Shown here: positions 34,665 to 46,079 of the stretch, piece by piece | Layout: each line of letters starts with the position of its first letter | Position numbering within the stretch: position 1 is the stretch's first letter | Assembly: GCA_005784505.1 (NCBI GenBank) | Contig: VCAZ01000135.1 | Coordinates: 85,001 to 149,000, forward strand | Source: Bagarius yarrelli | Taxonomy: Eukaryota > Chordata > Actinopteri > Siluriformes > Sisoridae | Length of the DNA: 64,000 nt | Reading direction: 5' to 3' | Made by a program: the position numbers and the translations under genes | Notes under the pieces: generated by a model | The model's database searches: none | What the model was told of the DNA's origin: nothing | The model's input: the letters and a program-made list of their open reading frames with translations, nothing else

Positions 34665-36855
34665 TTCAATTCAATTCAGTTTTATTTGTATAGCGCTTTT
34701 TACAATGGTGATTGTCACAAAGCAGTTTTACAATTGAAGAAATTATGAGACAGAATTAAACAGAAATCAGTTTGTCCCTGATGAGCAAGCCGGGGGCGAC
34801 GGTGGCAAGGAAAAACTCCCTGAGATGAGATAGGAAGAAACCTTGAGAGGAACCAGACTCAACATGGAACCCATCCTCATTTGGGTGAGAACAGGTAGCA
34901 GGGATTATGTGGTTACATTGCGTGTGTGTAAACAACTATAATCATTAGTCCTTAGCGAGCAGCCGGACCGTCTTTATGGCGAAGTGGGTCGTCCTAGATC
35001 GCCCTGGTGATGCATCGTCCGCTGGGCTGGTCACAGGGAAGGGTCCCACAGGACCGGGTCGAAGGTGGGGTCTGGATCACCGGCAGCTCCGTTGTGGCGT
35101 ATGTAACTCAACAGTGAGAGAGAGAGAGAGAGAAAGAGGAAAAGAGGAGAGAGGGAAAGGAAGGCAAAAAGAAGGAAAACAGTTAAGTGTCAATGTAATC
35201 TCACGGTTTGGATTGATTAAATGAATAATGTAGAGTGCAGGACCAAGACTAACTAGGTCAGCATAACTAAAAGGAGAACCAGAGGGAAACACAGACATGA
35301 GGGCTCCCCTGATATGTTAAGCAACCAGCCGCTCTCATCATCAACACCGTGATCAATAAGAGAGGGGAAGACAGCATCTAAACATACCAGATCACCATAA
35401 TACTCAACACCCATGAGTCCCCCAGATCTGCTCCTTTATCTAAGGGGAATCAATACAAAATGCTTGATTAAATAAGTATGTTTTTAACCTGGACTTAAAC
35501 ACTGAGACTGTGTCTGATTCCCGAACATACATAGGGAGGCTATTCCATAGCATTGGGGCTCTGTAAGAAAAGGCTCTGCCCCCTGCTGTAGTTTTTATAA
35601 TGCGCGGTACTGACAGGCAGCCTGCATCCTTTGATCGAAGTAGGCGTGGCGGAACGTAAGACACTAGAGGTTCACTTAGGTACTGCGGCGAGAGACCATT
35701 TAGAGCTTTATAAGTTAGAAGTAGTATTTTAAAATCAGTGCGGTATCTCACTGGGAGCCAATGCAGTGTGGATAGGACTGGTGTGATGTGCTCGTATCTT
35801 TTAGTTTTAGTGAGGACTCTCGCTGCTGCGTTCTGGACTAACTGAAGTTTATTAATGCACCTAGTTGAACATCCAGACAGTAAAGCGTTACAGTAATCCA
35901 GCCTGGATGTGATAAACGCATGAACTAATTTTTCGGCATCAGTAAGCGACAAGATATTTCTTATTTTAGCGATATTTCTGAGATGATAGAATGCTATCCT
36001 GCTAATATTGTCGACATGGGCTTCAAATGAGAGATTGGAGTCTAAAATCACACCCAGATCTTTTACTGTTGCACTCGGTGAAACAGAAAGACTGTCTAGG
36101 GTTAAGGTGTGATCAGGAAGCTTACTTTTAGCTACCTGTGGTCCTAGAACCAGAACCTCCGTCTTGTCAGCGTTAAGCAAGAGGAAATTGCATAACATCC
36201 AATCTCTTACTTCCTTCACACATTGCTCAATATTATTAAACTGGCCTTTCACATCAGGCCTTGGTGAGACGTATAACTGTGTGTCATCGGCGTAACAGTG
36301 GAAACTGATATCATGCTTACAAATTATGTTTCCCAGAGGCAGCATGTAAAGAGAGAAAAGAATTGGGCCTAAAACCGAGCCATGTGGAACACCATACTTT
36401 ACAAGGAAGCACGTAGAATAATTACCATTTAAATCTACAAACTGGTAGCGATCGGTTAAATAGGACCTGAGCCATGCAAGAGCTGTTCCTTTAATTCCTA
36501 CAAATTTTTCTAATCTGTGAAGAAGAATATCGTGATCTATGGTGTCGAAAGCCGCACTAAGGTCAAGTAATATAAGCAACGAAACACAGCCTTGGTCGGA
36601 TGCCAGTAAGAGGTCATTAGCTACTTTGACCAGTGTTGTCTCTGTGCTGTGGTGAGGCCTGAATCCTGATTGATAAAGTTTGTGTATGTTATTTCTTTGT
36701 AAATATGAACATAGTTGTTGCGCTACTACTTTCTCTAGGATTTTAGAGATAAACGGAAGGTTAGATATCGGCCTGTAGTTTGACAGCTCATTTTGGTCAA
36801 GGTCAGGTTTCTTAATTAAAGGACATTAGGAGAAATCTGCAGCATAATTGCATGC
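34665..36855 (-). mobile_element. L2-type LINE, 5'-truncated, young
   Basis: The largest L2 copy in the window. Its 3' end is the (AATTC)n tail and TTTATTTGTATAGCGC at 34665. The body continues through a long 3' UTR, with a (GA)n tract near 35115-35135, into the RT ORF. Near-identical sequence recurs at 18.77-19.57 kb, so this subfamily expanded recently. The 5' half, with the endonuclease, is absent. Confidence 0.88.
35440..36835 (-). CDS. L2 LINE reverse transcriptase, long open frame
   Basis: Read on the minus strand, the frame stays open for about 460 codons from near 36835 down to the stop at 35440. It has no natural start because the element is 5'-truncated. RT motifs follow in order: NYRPISNLPFISKILEK, SGFRPHHSTET, LLDLSAAFDTIDH (first catalytic Asp), GVPHGSVLGPILF, CYADDTQLY (YADD catalytic pair) and LNADKTEVLVLGP. 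After these comes the conserved LDYCNALLSGC and VQNAAARVLTKTKRY region, ending RLKTYLFNQAFCIDSP. It would copy LINE RNA at the nicked target if expressed, but the endonuclease is missing, so the copy is not autonomous. Confidence 0.85.
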
Positions 36856-37265
36856 ATAGTCAGTCTGCTTATAACCCTAGTGTTGTACCCACACTTTCCA
36901 CTGAAAGTCTAGAACAACTTGCTCAGGTGCTTCTGAGAGCACAGCAGGCACAGACCAAGCAGAAAAAAAACTGTTGAGGCTGTGAGTGCTGAACTTTCCA
37001 CTGTATGTACAATAATGATAAAATATTGTTTGTCAAAGGTACCATAAATCAACTAATTGATCTAGCTTATATTTACTTGTTACATTAGCATTGTACTGAC
37101 TAAATATTTTGCTTGTTTTTTTAATGGTTTGATTGTATATCAAATACATGATTTTATATCCTTCTTTTCATATAATAAAACCAATATACCTTTTGTACAA
37201 ATCATTAAAAATAGATGTACTTTTTCTTTACAAAATCAGTGCATACTTTTAGGGTGTTAGTAGGT
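36856..37265. other. No gene seen
   Basis: AT-rich spacer between the L2 and an L1 fragment. Confidence 0.45.
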
Positions 37266-37835
37266 TAGCAAATTGAGCCATGGCAAAACACATTACATTA
37301 CACAGGGCTGAATGATTTTGGTACACTCATTGCATTGAAACGGAGAACCCACCAAGGCTGTCCTTTATCTACATATATTTCTAAGGGGTTTATAGGTGTT
37401 ACCAGGAATAGGGAGGAGCATTGACTCTCATTGTATGCAGATGATTTGTTACTGTATGTGTCTGATCCTGTTTCGGGTGTACCAGGCATCTTGTCAATTC
37501 TCAATACCTTTAGCTGGATATAAACTACATTTTCAAAAACGTTACCCCATCAACACTGCTGCAACTTAAACAGTTTGACAAACCTTTCAAAATTACTACA
37601 TCTGGCTACAAGTATCTTGGCACCAATGTGACGCACATTTTCAGGTCTGTTTTCTGCAAATTTTACTCCACTCGTAACTAAAATGAAATCTTATTTCAAG
37701 ATATAGTGCAGTTTGCCCTTGATTTAGATTGGAAAAATTGACACTGTCAAAATGAATGTTTTGCCTAAATTCCTATTTCAAACAATTCCCCTGTTTTTTT
37801 ACCCATTAACTTTTTTGACTTATTAGACAAGATTT
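37266..37835 (+). mobile_element. L1-clade LINE, RT catalytic region fragment
   Basis: The + strand reads RRTHQGCPLST, then SLYADDLLLYVSDP, carrying the YADD motif, near 37425-37470. Further on come KMNVLPKFLFQ-like and PVFLPINFFDLLDKI-like segments. Frameshifts and stops. Possibly the same insertion as the L1 piece near 30.9 kb, but the two do not overlap in content. Confidence 0.65.
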
Positions 37836-38362
37836 AAAACAAAATAAACAAAAGGGAACCGCTTAAGGAAAAATCGAAACACGAAGGAGAGACGCGACCA
37901 TCATACACCATGAGGGAACCTAGAACGCAGAAACCACATAACACAATCTTTACCCAAGACTGGGTATACTTAATTAATTATGGTTTGATTCATGAAAATA
38001 TACTACATTTTCCCCTCTGAGACTTTTTAAGTCTCAATAATAAATATTTAATCCTAGAATGCAGTTGTACAACACATCCTTCTCAAATAATCTAGGGACT
38101 ACAACTAAGTTATACAGCTGCACTCTAGCTGAGAATCGAGCCAAACTTGACTAGGAACGAGTAAAAGTAATAATAATTATGACACAGTACAAGCTGAACT
38201 TTAGCAAATCTTAAAAATATTAGACATGTCTTCGAACCCAGATACTTTGCGCATCGTAGAGGGACACCTTCTGGGGAGAGGTCAGGCTAGTACTTACACC
38301 CAGGGCATGGCTCATCATTACACATCCTGTTTGTCCTCACTAATTCTTTGCTCCTTCTCTCA
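37836..38362. other. Spacer next to the retroviral fragment; no gene seen
   Basis: No env-like frame or LTR could be recognised here, although the minus-strand integrase that ends at 38363 would normally be followed by such sequence. Confidence 0.4.
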
Positions 38363-38860
38363 CTAATCCTTTGCTCCTTCTCTTTCCGCATCCACCTTAG
38401 TGACTCTGGTGCAGTGATTCAAATGATACCATGCAGTTTTTCCTTCCACCTGGACCACTGTTGGGGTAGCTCTTACCACTTTGTATGGCCCCTCCCCTCT
38501 GGGCTCAGTCCACTTCCGTCTGAACACTCCTAAGTATACTTGGTCTCCTGGAATGATCGGGCAGGTAGTTTCTGTCTTCTCTCTGGGTTCTTTTCTCTTT
38601 TCCTGTAAATAGATTGCTCTGTGTATTGCAGTTAGTTTCTTCATTTGCAACTTCTCTAGGGAAGGACCTTTATATGGGTCGACCCATAAACATTTCATGC
38701 AGGCTTAAGTGCATGCTTCTGTTAGTTTGCATGCGATAGTTCATTAGTGCAAGAGGTAAAACATCAACTCAGTTAAATTTAGTACTTTCGCAGATTTTGT
38801 TATGCTTGGCTTTCAGGGTACCATTTAATCCCTTTGTGTATCAGTAGCTCCGCATTTCCA
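38363..38860 (-). pseudogene. Endogenous retrovirus integrase C-terminal remnant
   Basis: The minus strand encodes the end of a retroviral pol gene. An integrase catalytic-core tail resembling the LMNYRMQTNRS region (38700-38790) is followed, after a frame change, by an SH3-like DNA-binding domain with PGDQVYLGVFRRKW and GPYKVVRATPT, ending at a stop at 38363. Only this corner of pol remains; gag, protease, RT and env are absent nearby. It resembles gamma/epsilon-like integrases, which is a family-level inference. Defective. Confidence 0.7.
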
Positions 38861-39460
38861 TTCCATGCCTAATTTTGAAACAATCTCTACTGTGTGTCAA
38901 CTTAACATAGTATGAAAAATGTGATCTGCAGTTTGCTAATTCCATAAACAAAAAAAAAAAAATTACTTATGCAGCCATATGTGTACATTTTTTTTTTCTG
39001 TTGGGGTCATCTAGCTGAATTACAACTGCATGTGTCTTCATGTTTCCTGTGAATAAAACAGTTATAGAAAATAATAAAAGCATAATAATTTAGGACACCA
39101 CATGTAATACAACCATTTATTTATTTATTACATTTTATCTGATATTCCAAGTTTAGGTTTTTTATTTGTGGTAAATGAATGAATTCTTCTTCTATTGTTT
39201 AACTAAGCGTGCTTTGGGCTAGTAAGCCCCTCCCTTGGGCGAATGCATCTGGGAGCCTCTCGATGGTTGATTTAATGTGAACGTTCCAATAATTAAACAC
39301 ATTCTTAAAGAAGAAACAAAATTTAAGTTTAAAAATTAATTTTTTCTTTGTTTATTTTTATTTGTCAGCTCATCAAGCTGTAATTGGGCCAGTGTTAAAA
39401 TATTATTCCTGTGTGGACTACTGTTATTTGTTTATACTGTCAATAAAAAGAATATCTAAA
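38861..39460. other. No gene seen
   Basis: AT-rich spacer with homopolymer runs near 38950 and 38990. Confidence 0.45.
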
Positions 39461-39464
39461 AAAC

Positions 39465-40385
39465 GTTATGACTCCGCCCATTTTGGGTGCGTGTGGCCAT
39501 AACATTACCTGACATCACTATAACACCATCATGTCTTTACGTTTACTGTGCTAAGCATTTTGATGCTTTACATGGCCATACTGCTGTAAAACTTTGACTC
39601 CGCCCATTTTTGGATGGGTGTGTAATACTCACATCATATTTCTGTAATACTTTGAGAAGAGTGGCTGTGATGTCAACTGACAGTACAAGTTGTTACTATT
39701 GTTATGCTAAAAGTATTGTTGCTGTGCATATTGCATGCACCTCTCATTACTGTGCTGTACATTCTGATTTGTCACATGACCATATTGGCTAAACTTTTTG
39801 ACTCCGCCCATTTTGGAGTGGATTGTGGCTGTTATGTCACTTGACATCACATAATGTTACTATAATTACACATCATGCCCCTACCTTTACTGTGCTGAGT
39901 GTTTTAATATGTCAAATGGCCATATTGCTGTAAGACTTTGACTCTGCCCATTTTTGGGTGGGAATATCCATGCAGTTATCTGACATCACAAGATGCCAGT
40001 AAAATACCTAAAGTATTTTACCCTAAAATATATGGGCACCTCCTGTGACTGTGCTGAGTGTTTTATTATTTCCTATTTTAAATGGAAATAATGGGAAGTT
40101 TTGATAACACCCACTTCTGGTTACTATGTTGAGTGTTTCAATATATCGCATGACCATATTAGTTAAACTTTTTGACTTCGTCCATTTTAGAAGGGCTCAT
40201 GGACATAACATTACCTGACACCACATGATGCCTCTATAATACCATCATGCATTTGCCTTTACTGTGCTCAGCATTTTGATATGCCACATAACCATATTGG
40301 TTAAACTTTATTACTTGACCATTTTTGGGTGGGCATGGCCATGAAGTCACCTGACAGCACATAATGTTACTATAGTCGCATTTAC
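39465..40385. repeat. ~140-bp tandem satellite, about six diverged units
   Basis: The motif GACTCCGCCCATTTTGG or a variant recurs near 39470, 39596, 39799, 39939, 40171 and 40311. Each is followed by GGCCAT, CTGACATCAC, an ATAATGTTACTATAAT-like block and TTTACTGTGCTGAGTGTTTT. Spacing is about 125-145 bp, with two units extended to 200-230 bp by insertion or a decayed extra unit. Short open frames here are by-products. Confidence 0.75.
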
Positions 40386-40387
40386 TC

Positions 40388-41990
40388 TGCATGTATAACA
40401 CTTATAACAACAGACATTGTCTCGAAGCAGCTTTACACAGAATGCAGTAACAGTGAGAAAGTGTAAGTTTGTTCCTAATGAGCAAGCCAATGAAGTAGGA
40501 TAAAACCTTGACAGGAACCAGACAGAGAGAGAGAGAGAGAAAGAAAATAGATTTTTAAGTGTATTGTTGTAAAGACGTTAAGGACATAACTAAAAGAGAG
40601 AGACAGAGGGATAGACAGACATGAGGGATCTCTGGGATAAAAACCAGCCTGCCACACCACCGTCAACAAAGCTGAGTGAACGTGGAGGATGGGGGAACAA
40701 CAGCTTACAAATCCCAGTTCAACAAACACTATATATGCATGATCCCCCCAGTTTTGCTCCTTTACCAAAGAAAAAACTACAGATTGAAGGTTTAGCTAAA
40801 TAAATGTGTTTTCAAACACTTATTTGATGGGAAGCCAGTAGATTAATTAAAACAGGAGTGATTTGGTCATATTTTCTAGATCTAGTTAGGACTCTTATTG
40901 CTGCATTCTGTACTAACTGGAGCTTATTTATACACTTACTAAAACACCCAGACAGTATAGCATTACAGTAGTCTAATCAAGATGTAATAAAGGCATAACC
41001 TAGCTTTTCTACATCCTGTAATTATATTATGTTTTTAATTCTGGGAACATTTCTAAGGTAAAAGAAAGCTATCCTGGTAATGTTATTAAAAAAAAGACTA
41101 GAGTCTACAATCACAGGAAGATCTTTGACTGCTGTACACGCTGAGACAGAAAGACTATCTAACATTGCTACATAATCTGAAAATTTTCCTTCTAGCTGCA
41201 TGTGGTCCAAATAAGAGAACTTCTGTCTTATCAGAATTAAGTAGTAGGAATTTATCGAGCATCCACTGTCTAATATCATATACGGACTCCTCAACATTGT
41301 TAAGATGACCTCTGTCAACTGGCTTTGCTAAAACATAAAGCTGTGTATCATCAGCATAGCAATGTAAGATATTGTTTACTCATTATTTCACCCAGAGGCA
41401 GCATATATAAAGAAAGTAGAGGGCCACTAAACTATATAAATTAACCTGACAGGTTAATTTTTCAATTTGCTAATTGAAGAGTTTCTAGAACAGGTTTAAT
41501 TACTTCTGGAATTATCTGTTTAAAGAAACTTGTTGGCAAGGGATCCAGAACACAAGTTGATGGTTTTGATGAGAAAATTATTAAAATTAATTTATTCTCT
41601 TTAATAGAAGTGAAATTTTGTAATTGATTATCTCTTATGATTATAGTGCTTTACAGGGTTTTTATCAAATAATTTAAATTTATATTAGTGGTCTGAATAT
41701 TTTGCCTATATTATTGAACAAGTTAATGAACTAATCATTACCTATTGATGATATGCATGTTAATGTTGGTCTTCAATTTTGCTAGGGTACTGAATAAAAT
41801 TTTTTTATTTTTTAATAAAAATAGCTTTTCTATAATTCAGGAGACTCTCCTTCCAGGCTATTAGAAATACTTACAATTTGGTTTGACGCCAGTTATGTTC
41901 TAATTTTTGAGTAGTCTGTTTTAAGATGCGTGTATAATCCTTATACTGTAGTGCTAATTTTTTCTTTTTGATCCAATACTAAGCTACAGC
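40388..41990 (-). mobile_element. Older L2-subfamily LINE
   Basis: Diverged from the 34.7-kb copy. The 3' end has ACACTTATAACAACAGACATTG and CGAAGCAGCTTTACACAG. The RT C-terminal text (CTGCATTCTGTACTAACTGG, ATTACAGTAGTCTAATCAAG) and the YADD region (TGTGTATCATCAGCATAGCA near 41340) follow. Endonuclease-proximal sequence with TTTGACGCCAGTTATGTTCT lies at 41.8-41.99 kb. Large deletions. The same subfamily occurs at 59.1-60.8 kb. Confidence 0.75.
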
Positions 41991-42960
41991 TTAAACTGCA
42001 AGTAGGCCAGCATGCCCACAAATTAAAAAGGATGACACTCTTTACAGTTTCCTTCCAACCGAGCATGCACCCTCCTTCCTCTTGATACCCTACTTCAACA
42101 AAACTTTTTTAGCCTCCACCCTCTCACTAAGGCCGCATCTGCTTTCAGTCAGTCAGTTCTTATCAGCCAAGTCCAAACATCCCCAAATTACAACTTACAT
42201 CACTACCACAATAAAAGAACAACTAAGACCCCCATTTTCTAACCTGTTTATTTCTATTTTTCAGGTTTAACGTCAGAATATCCTGTAGTTAATTGTGTAC
42301 CTAAATGTGTACCTTGATGGTAAAGGTTAGTATTATTACTAAAGAGACTTTGTCTACCAGTCTGCTTTTAACTTACACTCTGAGCATGAGTTCTGTTGAA
42401 CTGTGGTTTTGACAAAAACATTTTGAAGAGGATTATAGAAATGTCTTTTATTTTTGTGAACATGTATAATCATTCAGGAAGTTTAAAAAGCGTTTTAAGG
42501 CTGAAAGGTTATTATTACTGGAAAATGCCAATTTAAATACAGTGAATACAAATACAAGTTCAGCATTAGTTTATGTCTCTTTCATTAAATTGTATGCATA
42601 TTATTGTTGAGCAAAATGTTTAGTCACTGCCTTCCTGATTCTTATCAGTTTCTGCAACACACAATAGATTAGCTGCGCCTGGCAGTACATGAGAATATTA
42701 GGTTCTTCACTGAAGGCCATTGTGTTTTTCACACGTTTTGATGAGTGCAACATGCTAAAATAATTGTGGGAACATATTCTCAGTCTCCAGGTAACCCTTC
42801 ATTAGCCAAAGAGGGTAAGCTGGATAACCAACAGCATGATAAGTGTTTTGGATCTCCTCACTGGTCTTAGGTCATGAAAATAACTTCAGCTGTGACTGTA
42901 CATAAATACAATGAGCATGACATGAATACACAAATCATAGTAAATGCAATTTACTATTGA
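41991..42960. other. No gene seen
   Basis: No exon, RNA or repeat that I recognise. The frame at 42082-42270 has no known domain. Confidence 0.4.
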
Positions 42961-42963
42961 TCC

Positions 42964-43319
42964 ATACTGTAAGGCTGACAATGATCAGACCTCTGCTTTC
43001 CTACCCCAAATATACGATGGGTAATAAAAGGGCCATTTGGTGTTCCTAAAGGCACAGAGGTGCTGATAGCGATCAAGGCCTTTAGAACAACATGTGTATA
43101 CATTAGGGGTCTGCTAAGGGTCACTTGGTTTATACAGTGGATGAAGCTGTAATTTACTGATTGGTCGGGTTAAATGTTTAACATTTGCTTCTTAGTCACA
43201 TGGTCAGGGAAGGGATAAAAGAGGATTGCAACTAGTGCTCTGGCTCTTCTTTTTCCCGGCTCCTTTTTCCTGCTGGCTTTTCCTGTTTCCTCTCTCTTTC
43301 TCTCTCGCTCTCTTTCTCC

Positions 43320-43373
<54 letters not shown>

Positions 43374-44283
43374 TTATTTCTCCCTTTCTCTCCTTCTCAG
43401 GTAACATTTTACATACATACAGGGGAACAATTAATTGTCTATGTTTTACTATTCTTTTTCTATTTTGTAACAGATTTAAGTGTAACTAAAGGAAACCATT
43501 GTCATTAAACCATTTGAGGTGGATCGCTCACGGTGGTTTAAGCTGTAGGATTGCCGAAGGACTAAAGAAACGTTATCAGCACAATGGTATAAAACTGTAC
43601 ATTTCTTTTCTATTACCACCCACTGCTACTTATACCAACGACGGAAATAAGCGCAGTTATAATAGCTAAATATGTGGGAGAGCGTTGCTATTAAGTGATT
43701 ATATTGTATTGCTTTAGTTAGCACATTATTGTTAAGGTTGAGTAAAGACTAGTTAATACACAATTTATAACTCAAATGGTTTAATGACAACAGTTTACTT
43801 TGGTTACACTTGAATCTGTTACAAAATAAAAAAAGAATAGTAAAACATAGACAATTAATTGTACCATTGTATGTATGTAAAATGTTACCTGAGAAGGAGA
43901 GAGAGGGAGAAATAAAGATAGAGAGGGAGAAAGAGAGAGCGACAGAGAAAGAGACAGGAACAGGAAAAGCCAGCAGGAAAAAGGAGCCAGGAAAAAGAAG
44001 AGCCAGAGCACTAGTTGCAATCCTCTTTTATCCCTTCCCTGACCATGTGACTAAGAAGCAAATGTAAGACATTCAAACTGACTAATCAGCAAATTACAGC
44101 TTCATCCACTGTAAAAACCAAGTGACCCTTAGCAGACCCCTAATGTATACACATGTTGTCCTAAAGGCCTTGTTCGCTATCAGCACCTCTGTGCCTTCAG
44201 GAACACCAAATGGCCCTTTTATTACCCATTGTAAATTTGGGGTAGAAAAGCAGAGGTCTGATCATTTTCAGCCTTACAATACT
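42964..44283. mobile_element. Foldback-like structure with ~520-550-bp inverted arms
   Basis: The left arm (about 42964-43517) and right arm (about 43773-44283) are inverted copies. They share TGTAAGGCTGA, CAATGATCAGACCTCTGC-like, GGGCCATTTGGTGTTCC, GGGATAAAAGAGGATTGC, a long pyrimidine (TC)n tract and GGTAACATTTTACATACATAC. About 255 bases of unrelated sequence lie between. The arms differ by small changes and tract length. Each arm has a TATA-like GGGATAAAAGAGG directed inward. No transposase and no clear target duplication were found. Confidence 0.7.
43285..43395. repeat. (CT)n-rich tract
   Basis: Polypyrimidine run with repeated TCTCTC blocks in the left arm. A shorter purine equivalent lies at about 43891-43955 in the right arm. 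Confidence 0.9.
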
Positions 44284-44474
44284 AAACGACAACAACTGGC
44301 ATGATCAATACACACAAGTAAATAAAGCAGTTCAGACATACATTGTGTTTTTAATGCAAATACATTTGTATAATATAAATATGTTTTAAACACTATAACC
44401 CGTGTAGGATGCATGTATTAATTTACATAAAAAACAAAACTTACATTTGGAAAGAGGCCCCTCTTTCTGCCTTT

Positions 44475-44563
44475 TCATAGATGACAGAATTCCGAAGAAC
44501 CTTGTAGTCGTAGACACTTCCTTGCGAGCCGATGTTGATGTTTGTGAAACTATTGGGGGGTTA
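44475..44563 (-). other. Candidate terminal coding exon, gene not recognised
   Basis: On the minus strand, a splice-acceptor-like sequence (ACCCCCCAATAG) is followed by an open frame of about 29 codons (FTNINIGSQGSVYDYKVLRN, then SVIYEKAERGASFQM) and a TAA stop near 44474. Composition is protein-like and more GC-rich than its surroundings. I cannot name the family and found no upstream partner exon within about 1.5 kb. It may be the last exon of an unseen gene, a processed remnant, or chance. Confidence 0.3.
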
Positions 44564-44569
44564 CATTAA

Positions 44570-45870
44570 ACATGACAAATGTAAATTAATGAAATAAACA
44601 AATGACACACAATGATTCTCATAAAATTTTATATGACATAGTTGTTTGATTTAAGATATTTTTACAATAATAACATTATAAGTTCCTACTCTTTTATGAA
44701 AATCAGATTCAAAGACTCTTTAAAGCAACATTTATATTAGATCAAGGCCAGAAGCTGACCTACATTTACAACCTAAATTCTAAAATTTGTGTTATAAAAT
44801 TGTGTTAATTTATTCCAGTATCGCTGGAATAACAGTATCTTCTTTTCATTCGTAGCGCTTCTTTTGGCTGCACTGCTTCCATTTGTAAGTGGATGCTCGG
44901 TTTCTTGTCCAGGCAAATTTCAGTTTCTATGTGCTGCCATGTTAATCTAATCTGCCAAAGCCTTCAAAAGAAGTCTATTTCCAAAACCCCCCAAGGGTGT
45001 ACATGTGTTTCAACCAAGTAAATGTGTAAAATTGTTTTCTATGTTCTACTGTTAATAAAATATTTGCTTATGTGAGTTGTCATTTTAATTAAATTTATAA
45101 AAACATCTCAATCTCTTTTTTTCAAAATTCACTATATTTACATTTACAGCATTTAGCAGGCGTTATTATCCAACATACAACAGTGCTTTAAGGCACATCA
45201 TTGAACAGCTTGGTACTGGTAAATTATATCACATTTATCACCCATAAATAAAACAGTATAAATTTATTTTTTCAAATGGTAAGTGCTAGGTATTTGAGAA
45301 ACAGGTGAGTCTTTAATTGGCTCTTAAAGATGGCAAAAATCTCTACTGTTCTGACATTGATGGAAAGTTCATTCGACCATCATGATGTCAGAACAGAGAA
45401 CAGAGAACTTCTTCAGACAGACCTACCTAATACTAGCTACATATTAAAATTGCTGACACTAAAAATGTCCACAGTATTGCTAGACTATAGCTTATATTGC
45501 TAGACTATATTGCGAATATCCGATTAAAAATAGATGTCCTTTTCACAGGTAAGGCTTGAAAAGTTGTTTGTATTTGATCATTAAAATATTTTGTAATGTG
45601 GGCTGGTGTGGGCACTGTGCCAGGACTGAATTTTTGTCCCCTATCCTACTGCAGTATTTTATTAAAAAAGAACTTCAGAAAACAACAATGACACCAAGAA
45701 ATGTAGCTACTGCTTAACACTGGGTAAATTCTTAAAAGGTGTCAGCATTATGTGCGACAAAGTCAAGGTCACAAAAGACAAATAAGGAAGTATGTAGGTG
45801 TAAAAAGATTTTTTTTTTTTAAATTAAATAAACAAGTGAAAGAGAAACAGGTTTTATGTTATAGAAATAT
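44570..45870. other. Spacer with a SINE scrap; no gene seen
   Basis: A short SINE/LINE-tail match (TTACATTTACAGCATTTAGC) lies at about 45141-45165. Otherwise AT-rich with no supportable exon. Confidence 0.4.
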
Positions 45871-45883
45871 AAATGAGATTATA

Positions 45884-45945
45884 CTAGAAGGTGGCGATAT
45901 GAACCCTAATGCGGTCTGTAACAGGCCAATAAGCTAGAAGAAGAA
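45884..45945 (+). mobile_element. 5'-truncated I/Nimb-type LINE tail
   Basis: AGGTGGCGATATG, GGCCAATAAGC and TAGAAGAAGAACG match the 3' module at 1598-1680. It lies about 300 bp upstream of the b3galnt2 start codon. Confidence 0.5.
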
Positions 45946-46079
45946 CGAACTATTTACAGCTCACTTCATTTTTTGACAGCGATTTCGGATTCAGCCCTAC
46001 ACATCGTTTCACGTACTGCTTTTTGCATACTATATAGTATGTCTAGTTAGTATGCGATTTCAAACGCAGCCCTAGAGTT

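Noticed and set aside
39465..40385. CRISPR-like array
   Set aside because: Units are about 140 bp, diverged throughout and have no short identical repeats with unique spacers. It is a eukaryotic satellite.
43204..44067. Similar leucine/serine-rich and arginine/glutamate-rich frames on both strands
   Set aside because: They are translations of the (CT)n/(GA)n tract in the two inverted arms. The similarity reflects the inverted repeat, not a protein family.
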